Part shown: one piece after another, positions 1 to 9,200 of the stretch
Numbering within the stretch: the stretch's first letter is position 1
Layout: every line of letters begins with the position of its first letter
NCBI RefSeq assembly: GCF_964204645.1
Contig: NC_134031.1
Coordinates: forward strand, 16,799,307-16,863,306
DNA: 64,000 nt
Reading direction: 5' to 3'
Source of the DNA: Tubulanus polymorphus
Lineage: Eukaryota; Nemertea; Palaeonemertea; Tubulaniformes; Tubulanidae
Translations under genes and position numbers: made by a program
The notes under the pieces: generated by a model
What the model saw: only the letters and a program-made list of their open reading frames with translations
Told to the model about the DNA's origin: nothing
Databases searched by the model: none

Positions 1-32
1 GTTTTTCTTTTTCACGTCTGATTTCCTTCCAG

Positions 33-246
33 ATCATCTGGGATCCGGTGAAAAAACGGTGGACGAACGTCGACGGCGACGACGAAGATGAAACCAACGT
101 GGCGCCGCCTCCCAAAGACATCGATCTCATGAATAAAACGAGCCCCGCTAATACGACAGCTACCTCGGCGGCGCCCATTTCAGCCCAACCTACACCCGGG
201 GCTCCACCACCTTCCGGTAATAGGTTTGCCCGGCAAAAAGTAAGAG
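33..246 (+). CDS. SEC16: Sec16 exon (first visible)
   Basis: Acceptor TTCCTTCCAG ends at 32. The exon reads IIWDPVKKRW, an acidic DGDDEDE run, PPPKD, then a P/T/A-rich linker and NRFARQKVR. Two donors are possible: gtaag at 240 or gtgtgt at 247. Only the second keeps the frame needed to reach the conserved RGARGQYVDVL across the next junction, so I end the exon at 246. Confidence 0.8.
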
Positions 247-3200
247 GTGTGTGTTGATCTAACAGCCGTCCGTAACGCCGGAGCATCTATATCCAACATG
301 TTTTCTATGATACTGTGAAATTTTGACGAATATTTTTTGAACAGAATTGCTGAACGTTTCCCTTTGATTTCAGGTGCGCGTGGTCAGTACGTAGATGTAC
401 TTAAAGGATCGAGTACGGCTGCACCTGCCGCACCTGCTAGTCTGTTTAACGTTATGCCGAACTCGACCGCTACGCCTGCAATGCCTAATATATTCATGCC
501 GGGTAAGAATCTAAAATTTATAAATCTATGTTATATTTAGCTAAAGTTTTAGGTATGTATGGTATAGTTTATTTCATATAATATCTATTTGCAAAGATAT
601 TTGATAACAATATGGCACATATCAGTATGAAAATATAACAGTAATAGATAATACAACGAGAAAAGCTTAAGTTGGCTTAAAGTAGTCCAAATACCTTGAC
701 TAGCAACTTATTTCCATCGAGTACTGTACCCTTTCCTATGGTTTTTGCCAATATTTTCTAAATTTGGATTTATCGCCAATGGTTTTTCTATACGACCCGG
801 CCCTGCGGTATTGCATTTAGCCACCGGCGAAATCCGCCATCTTTTTTCTTGGCGTTCTCGCAGTAGAACGCGTTGGATTTTTTCGCCGTAAAAATCTGGG
901 AATTAGGATATTAGGGAGTTTTCACTCTCGTAACGGTGAGTCCGTTCGGTTTGGGGGTTATCCCTGATTTCTTTTTTTCCGTAAGAATTTTATTTACAAA
1001 TATAATTTGATTGAATTGAATTGAATTGTTTTGATTTGTAACAGGATAATTATGCCACCCCCTCCTAAGGGTCAGCATCGTGGCGGGGAGGGATGCGGGC
1101 ATTTGTTTGGCGCCTGGGACAACCACGATTCATGTGCGTCGTGCAGGCGCAAATCCGGTCAAATATGTGCAAGGAGCAATCCTTGCAATATTTGCGTCGT
1201 GTGGTCCGAGGACCTTTGGCTTCGGGCCGATAAGGCTCTTAAACTAAGAGATCGTCGTCGAGTTAGCAGGGATTCGTCGGTTTCGGCCGATGTGCCAACC
1301 GACGTTTCTAATCCTGTTTCTTATCGTAAAGCGGAGCGGTCGCCGGTCGTTCAGGTACGATCGGCTTCCCAACTCCGTTCACCGGGGAAGAACGCTGGTT
1401 CACCGGCACCGGTCTCCGGTCATTCACCGGTCTCTGGTCGTTCACCGGTTCGGCCGGTTCGGCCGGTTCAGACTACATGTTCGGAACCGAGCGCGCGCCG
1501 CGGTAGTCGCGAACGGCCCGCACCGGTTCGGTCGGTACCGGTCCGGTCCGGGTCGGGCATCGGTCCGGTTCGGTCCGGTTCGGCCACCGGTCCGGTCCAG
1601 ACGTCGTCCGGTACAAAACATCCGGTACGTTCATCGTCTGATTCTGATCGTCGCTCCGGGGATAGAGCTCGCTCTCCCACTAGATTTAGACGCCGGGAGC
1701 GTAATAAACGAGCAAGATCTCCTTCTCGCAGATCAAGGTTTGATCGCGAGAGGGACTACGATCGTTATTGTCGGAAGTTTCGCCGTCGGTCTTCTCATCG
1801 TTCGTCGACGTCGGTTAGCGATGAAAGCGATTCTTCTAGTAGGTCACGATCCCGTTCGAGGGACCGTCACCGAAGTCGGCATGATCGTCGGGATACTGGA
1901 AAATACCTGACTCAGAAGGATTTCCATGTATTTGAGGAGAAAATTTTAAACTTGTTATCTTCGTCGCAACAAGTCGCTGCAACTTCTACAACAGGTAAGC
2001 CTATTCCTGATTGTCCGGTTAGAAGTTCGCCAGCCCACTCAGTTTTTCGGAATTCTGACTCTGAATTCCTGGATGCTGCGGTAGGGTCTGATTTCAATGA
2101 GGATCCGGTCCCAGAGGCGGCAATTCCTTCTGGGGTCGTTCCTGTCGCAAGCAATTGTGGGTTGCCCCAGACGATGGGGGCTTCCCTGGCTCGCAATGTA
2201 TCTCCGTCCCGTTCAGTTTTATCCGAACCAGCGGGGGACATGCCATTTAGAGCGATGATAAGTGAGTTCTTTGTCAAGCACGGGGCAACTCGCGCTAAGC
2301 CCACAGCAGCTCCTCTGGTCGGTGAGTCAATGGAAGCTTATCGCCCTCCGGACTCCGATCTTAACGTTTTACGGGAATCGTCAGCGGTTTCAAGAGAATG
2401 GGCTCGATTGGATACGCAATTATGGGGTGAATGTCGGCCTGGAACTTTTTCATTTCCCCCTCCAGAACGGGGTATGAAATCTGGGAAATATTTTAGTTCA
2501 ACCGATCCACCTATAGGCGCATTTCGCTCGGCGTATTACGCAACTCCAGGTGCTGTGGATCACAGTCATAACTGCCTGGATGCTGATTATACTTTGATCA
2601 GCCCGGATACTGTTACAGCACAGTCGGGTATTCGTTTGCCTAAGTCCGGTTTGGTGGCCATGACGTCAATCCTGGACAATCTTACCAGGGTTGGTTCGTT
2701 TCAAGATATGGCACTTAAGGTGTTGACGGGTGAGCTTCGCGAGACTCACGCCGCCGTTCATGCGGGCTCCGACCCAGAGTCAGTTGCCCTAAAACTGGAG
2801 GGAATGGACCGGATTATCCAATCTTTGGCTCGGTCTGTTTCGCATGTAATTCCGTTGTCGGTTCGGGGTCAGGCTAATCTGGTGTTAGCCTCCCGTCAGT
2901 CAGTGATGGACTCCAGTGCCAAAACTCGTCTACCGGATATGGTGTCCAATGCTTTGCTGAGAGCCCCATTGGGGACGTCTTCACGTCTCTTCTCCGGTTG
3001 GTGCGCTCCGGTTTCCGCAGAGCTGAGGAAGATTCGGGAGGTTCAGGCCAAGTCCAACCCCCGAACTCCGTGGAAAAAGCGTTCTGGTCCGACGCCGGCG
3101 GCGCAAGGTTCGGCACGGACGCAAACAGGACCATCTCAAACTTCAGCGCTTTCTCAGGCGGCTTCGGATGCCGGTTGGAGAACTAGCGCGCAACTTCAAC

Positions 3201-6200
3201 AATCGTGTCAAGCCTCGTCCGGTCGTAACAGTTCCGGTTCGTATCGAGGCAAGGGGAAGGCTCCAAAAAGGGGCTCTTCCTTTCGGAAAAACTCGAAATG
3301 AATTCTTGGGACCAGTGGGAGGTTGTCTGCAGCAGGCAGCAACCCACTGGTCCGACCTCTTTGGAGACGGTTGGCCCTCCCGGGTCGTCTCTCGGGGCTA
3401 CCGTCTCCGTTTCCTAAGGCGACCGCGCCTGATGAGGTCACCTCCCGACATGCGGCCAAAACCAGGTCAGGAGGCCTTAATCTCTCCGGCTCTCAAGGAA
3501 CTGGCAGAGAAGGGAGCGATAGAACCAGTTTGCAACGAAACTTCTCCCGGCTGGTTTTCTCGAATATTCATGGTACCAAAGGCCACAGGGGGTCAACGGA
3601 CAGTGATAGATCTGTCATCCCTCAATCGGCACCTAGACATTCCAAGGTTCCGGATGACCAAGCCCAAGGACGTGATTCAAGGGCTCCGTCCGGGTCAATG
3701 GGCGGCTTCATTGGACCTGAAAGATGCTTACTTTCAGGTTCCAATTCACCCAAAATCTCGGCGATTTCTCAGGATAAAGTGGAAAGGCCGCCAGTTCCAA
3801 TTCAGGTCTCTTCCATTTGGCCTCAGTACGGCCCCGTGGGTTTTCACCAAGTTGGTCAAGTCAGTTCAGAAGGTACTTCAGTCAAGGGGTGTTCGACTGT
3901 TCGTTTACCTCGACGACTGGTTAATAGTCGCGAATTCGGCTCAGGAATGTCGGGAGGCAATGACCTCAGTCTTGGACTTAGTCCATCAGCTAGGGTTCCG
4001 CGTAAACAGGGAAAAATCTCAGTTGACGCCGGCCCAACAGTTCACTTATCTCGGCATGGACTTCGATCTCCGAATCGGCAAAGTCTTTCCGTCTATGGTT
4101 CGAGTGGCCAAACTTCAAGAAGCTGTAGCGGGAGTGTCCACAACCCCGAGAACAGCTCGTTACTGGTCACGGCTTCTAGGCTCCATCAGCTCCATGGGTC
4201 TGGTGGTGCCCTTAGGCCGCCTCAGAAGCAGGCGCTTGCAACAATATTGGAAGGTCTTCTGGTCTCAGTCGAAGGGCAACTGGGAGGCCTTGATTCCCGT
4301 ACCTCCAACCGATCTAAGTCCGGATCTTCAGTGGTGGGCGGCCACTACGAATCTTCGGCTCGGGGTGTCACTAGCCCCGTTAGAGGCTCCAGTTCGTGTA
4401 TTCACGGATGCCAGTCACCAAGGTTGGGGGGCACATCTGGAGAACCGAGTCAAAGCCGGGAAATGGTCTCGCTACGAGGCCACCAACCACATAAATTTCC
4501 TAGAAATGCTGGCCGTGTGGAAGGCCCTGAAGTTCTTTCACAGGAGAGTGGAGGGCCACCACGTTTGGTTAGCCACAGACAATTCAACAGTGAGGGCTTA
4601 CCTTCAGAACCAAGGGGGCACTCACTCAGAAACCCTCACAGGTCTGTCGGCCAAAATTCTTCTTTGGTGTCAGACAAAGGGCGTGTCCCTGACTGTGGCA
4701 CATTTAGCAGGGAAAAGGAACGTGATGGCCGATGCTCTGTCTCGTCGAGGTCAGGCTATTGCGACAGAATGGGTTCTCCACCAAGAAGTAGCCGATCGGG
4801 TTCGGGGCATTTTTGGCAATCCGCTGCTGGATCTGTTTGCCACCCGGTTCAATCGGAGGTGTCCTCTGTTTGTGTCCCCGTTTCCAGACGCGGAAGCGTG
4901 GGGGGTCGATGCCTTCTCTCTGGACTGGTCGGGGATGCATGCGTATGCGTTCCCGCCCACACCAGTCCTGCCGCGCTTACTGGATCAAATAGAGAGATCA
5001 GTCAATTGCAACATAGTTCTGGTAGCACCATGTTGGCCGGCTCAGAAATGGTTCCTACCACTTCTCAACCTACTGTGCGACAACCCCAGGATTCTTCCGA
5101 ATTTCCCATCGCTTCTGTCTCAGGGGATCTTTCGGCATCATCCAAACAGCCAGTGGTTAAATCTGCTCGCCTGGCCATTGTCCAGCGATCCTTGTCAGCT
5201 TCAGGCTTTTCAGAACAGGCTGCCTCCTTTATCGCAGGATCTAAGCGGCCATCAACAAGTACCATTTACGATGCCAAGTGGAGTCATTTTGCGGATTGGT
5301 GTGCTGCAGGGGAAATTGATCCATGCTCACCCTCTGTAGCTCAATTGGCAGATTTTTTACTGCACCTATTTGTAGCAAAAGGTTTACAGGTCATAACTAT
5401 TAAAGGTTACCGCTCCGCGATTTCTCATACATTGCGTGCTTCTGGATGGCCAAATGTAGCAGGGGATCATCGGATATCCCAGCTGGTTGCTGGGTTTTCT
5501 ATTTCCCGGCCTCGGGTAACAAGGACAGTTCCACCATGGGATCTGTCTGTAATTTTGAAGAAGTTAATGGAGGCTCCATTTGAACCTCTTTCGGCAGCGT
5601 CTTTTGCAAATTTGTCAAAAAAGACTGTATTTTTGCTGTTCTTGGCTTGCTCGGCCCGTCGCTCTGAGATTCATGCGCTTTCAGTCCGACCAGGTCACAT
5701 TGTCTTTGGGCCAGCGAATGAATTTGTTTCGCTGCGGCCTGCTTTGGAATTTTTGGCAAAGAACCAACGACCAGGCTCGGTTGGGCGTCAATGGCGAATT
5801 GAAGCCCTAAAACATCGAGTGGAACCGGGCATCCCGGACAGGACTTTATGTCCTGTGCGGGCGTTGTGTTTCTATTTAGATCGCTCTGCTTCACGGAGGG
5901 GTTCACGGGAGCGGTTATTTATTCCGCTGCTGGATCACCTAAAGGGTGATATTTCGCGGGACACAGTAGCCCGATGGGTCTCTTCAATGATCAAGGACAT
6001 TTTATTGAAGGAGAATCTTTCCTCGGAGGGAGTCGTTTCTCATCAAGTGAGGTCTATGGCTACTTCCTGCGCAGCCTTTTCGGGTGCTCCGTTGGAGGAA
6101 GTCTGTCGGGCCGCCTTTTGGAATTCACCGTCGACATTCACGTCATTTTATTTACGGGATGTTTCAGGCCAGTTAGGCTCATTAGCTTCACTGGGTCCTG

Positions 6201-9200
6201 TTGTCATGGCTCAAGGTGTCCGTTCTTTCCGATCGGACCCTTTAGTGTAGAATATTTATGTAGCATTATCAGGATCACAGGGGGTGTATCCTTGTACATA
6301 GTTTGGGCTCATATCTGCAAGTATTAATTTCGCAAAATTCTGGGGGGGGCCCCTGAGCTGGACGGACTCACTGTGGCCAACCGGTCTTCCCTGTGCTACA
6401 GTGCTCCATTCCGTGCTTGGGTAAGTGCTCTCTTTTTCCCTCTTACCTTGCGTTTGAGCGGTGGTTTTTCTATCTACCTTTCCCACCATCCTTGTGCTAG
6501 GCTAGTCTAGCAAAAACCATAGGAAAGGGTACAGTACTCGATGGAAATATTACAATTTTTGGAACTAAAATTTGTATTTCCGAGTAGTACTTACCCTTTC
6601 CTATGGTGGGAATCCCGCCCACCTGCCCCGCATAGCTGTTTTTTTTTTGGTCTGCTATGACGAAAAAAGATGGCGGATTTCGCCGGTGGCTAAATGCAAT
6701 ACCGCAGGGCCGGGTCGTATAGAAAAACCATTGGCGATAAATCCAAATTTAGAAAATATTGGCAAAAACCATAGGAAAGGGTAAGTACTACTCGGAAATA
6801 CAAATTTTAGTTCCAAAAATTGTAATTTTAAAAAGTACCGGGTAATGTAAATATTAATGATATTTTATAGCAGCTGGAGGTGCCGGTGACATGGGCGGAG
6901 CATCCGATGTCAATCTTTCGTCGCCGGGTGCAGCAGAAGATAACCAGCAGACGGACCCCAGCGCGGCGGCTCAGCCTTCGTTGACTCTTCCTCCTCAACC
7001 CGAGGTACGTAGCTAACGTCGCCGTCGTTTCATTTTACTCTTCACCTCGTCAGTAATCCCCGATAATCCTTCAGTTCATCGTTAATAAATATTCCGCTTT
7101 TTCTCGCGTACGTGTAATAATTACCGGTTGATTGTTTTGAACAGTTGTCCGTTGTTCGTCAAACGAAAAACTCATACTGGGTAAATTCATCGTTATGATT
7201 CTAAATCACCGATCAGTAACAACCGTTTTGAATTAATTTCTTCACGTAATGATTTATTTTTGCCCCCTGCTAATTAATTAATCAATTAATATCACAGTTA
7301 TATTCGATGATTAACCGATTAGTTGATATTTTGTTTTATTTCGGAATCAGAACTAACTGTTTAGTATCGTCAGTAAGTCGGTCCTCGTGTTCCTATGGCT
7401 TTTCTATTGTATAGTATGAAAATGCACCAGTCTATTATTGGCTGTGCGTCGATAGTCGAAATTGTTCATGTTCTGTTTGTTTCGGTTCGTGGGGTTTTGA
7501 AACTGATTTAACTTCGGTTTTCAATCTAATATTTTGAGGTAGCACAATATTCAATATTCGATCGAGCACTGAATGAATTTGATATTCAAAATATTCAAAC
7601 CTTTTCCGCCGGGAACCGCGATGAATCCCATTTCTCGTTTTACTAAGAACGTGTTGATATTGCGTCGTTTGCGAGAAAAGGTTTGAAAATTTCGAGAATT
7701 GAAAAGTAAATGCGGTTTTTTCAAAAATCTTTAAAAGAATAGCGGGTGTTTTGTGCGCACGCGCATGTGTCAGTTTTTAGCTGCATGGAGTGTATATAAA
7801 TATCCTTTTGCAGTTTGCCAACCAGCATTCACGATCAAGCTCAATGAGCTCGGTCTCTCAAGAGGTACAAAGCATTACTCAGGTAAAATAAAAGACTAAA
7901 AAAAAACAATACAAAAAAAAAGAAACAAGCACCACATTATGTCTATCTGCGATGCGACGAAACCTGGTTTGAAAAACAGGAATGGTTTTTGTTTTCCTTT
8001 TTTTTTAAACGAACGCTGCCTCTGTTTTACCGCCTCATTCCTCGTTGTAAGGATACGTCGTAATAAGCACTGTATCTCCTCCGTCTTCGGTAAAACATAG
8101 GCCCGGATCCAGTTCCGCAGTTGCGAATTGAAGTTTGGAATTCGAGAAAATGAATATTACCGATTTGATTCTGAATATCTACAACTGAGGAACTGGTTCG
8201 GTTTTTCCAGGTTTATTGGAGTATCTTATTATTACAAATATTTTGACCCGTGCATCTGCTGTGCCACTAACACACTTCAGTATTCATTTTTCCTTTGTTG
8301 TGAATGTTTTATTTTCATCCTATTTGCATTGCCCCGGGGCCGAGATTTCTACATCTCAATTGTGTGTACTTTTGATTATTTTTGCTGTGTGTTGAATTTA
8401 TTGAGATATATACATGTACACGGGTAATCGATATTTATCTATATTCGTGAATTTTCCTCATCAGCTTTTTAGCATCTCACCTGCTTGCGTACCAGAAACC
8501 CGATCATTTCTTACCTGTTTTCCCTCATACTCCTTAACCCTTTCAGTTCTGACTTAATAGTACCCTATAGTGCTGAAGATAGTTTGAAAATTTTGAAAGA
8601 TTTCAACCTAGTGTGCTGAATAACGGGAATATCACTATAGTGCGTATACACCGCGGCACGGTGTATCGTTACTTACTAATATTTCACTATGTTTGACATG
8701 TGCTGCCATCTTTCAATAGAGATAAAAATTAATTACTAATAACATCAATACACCACAGTGCGGTGTACTAGCAAAATCCATCACCGATTTATACACCGCA
8801 TTGCGGTGTAGACACTGAAAGGGTTAAACATAATTGTGCAGTAAATCTGATTTTATTTTTGGGCAGTGGGCCTCCACTCGATCACAGCCTTCTGGCTTGC
8901 CCATTGTCCTTTCCCCTTTTTACAAAACATCCACTGCTGTATTTATGAAATTGTATGAAATTTATTGTGAAAAGAAGATAAAGAAATATTATTATGATTA
9001 TCTCTGGACCATTCTAATGATTACAGACTTAGTGCGGAGGATCGAAAATATTATATTTGCAACAAATGTCCATGAAAATACTCTAATAAGCTTTCTTTTT
9101 GTCCAGTGAAATATTTCTCACTGAGCCATACAAACTAATGGCGTGTACCGGTACAAAAATCAAAAGATGGCTGTTACTTTTACTAATAGTCCTGATACAG

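Larger units (their letters stand above)
710..6826 (+). mobile_element. DIRS-type tyrosine-recombinase retrotransposon, apparently full length
   Basis: A 6.1-kb element with gag-like, RT/RNase H and tyrosine-recombinase frames, inverted termini (710-846 and about 6661-6782) and an internal complementary region (6508-6606) whose two halves are complementary to the two outer ends. This arrangement, with no integrase and no direct LTRs, defines DIRS elements, which integrate a circular intermediate by site-specific recombination. The boundaries come from the internal region: its left half matches inward from 710 and its right half matches out to 6826. All three frames are open over their full lengths, so the insertion looks recent. 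It sits in the sense orientation of Sec16. Confidence 0.88.
503..6870 (+). other. Sec16 intron carrying a complete DIRS element
   Basis: The intron runs from GTAAG at 503 to TAG at 6870. Only about 207 bp at the left and 44 bp at the right are host sequence; the rest is the DIRS-type retroelement at 710-6826. The acceptor region after the element (6827-6870) is AT-rich with a weak pyrimidine tract. Confidence 0.85.

Noticed and set aside
240-241. Earlier donor GTAAG at 240 for the first Sec16 exon
   Set aside because: It would shift the next exon out of the conserved GARGQYVDVL frame; the donor at 247 keeps it.
1290-1910. 206-codon frame overlapping DIRS ORF1
   Set aside because: Another frame of an RS/GC-rich repetitive coding stretch; the gag-like frame explains the region.
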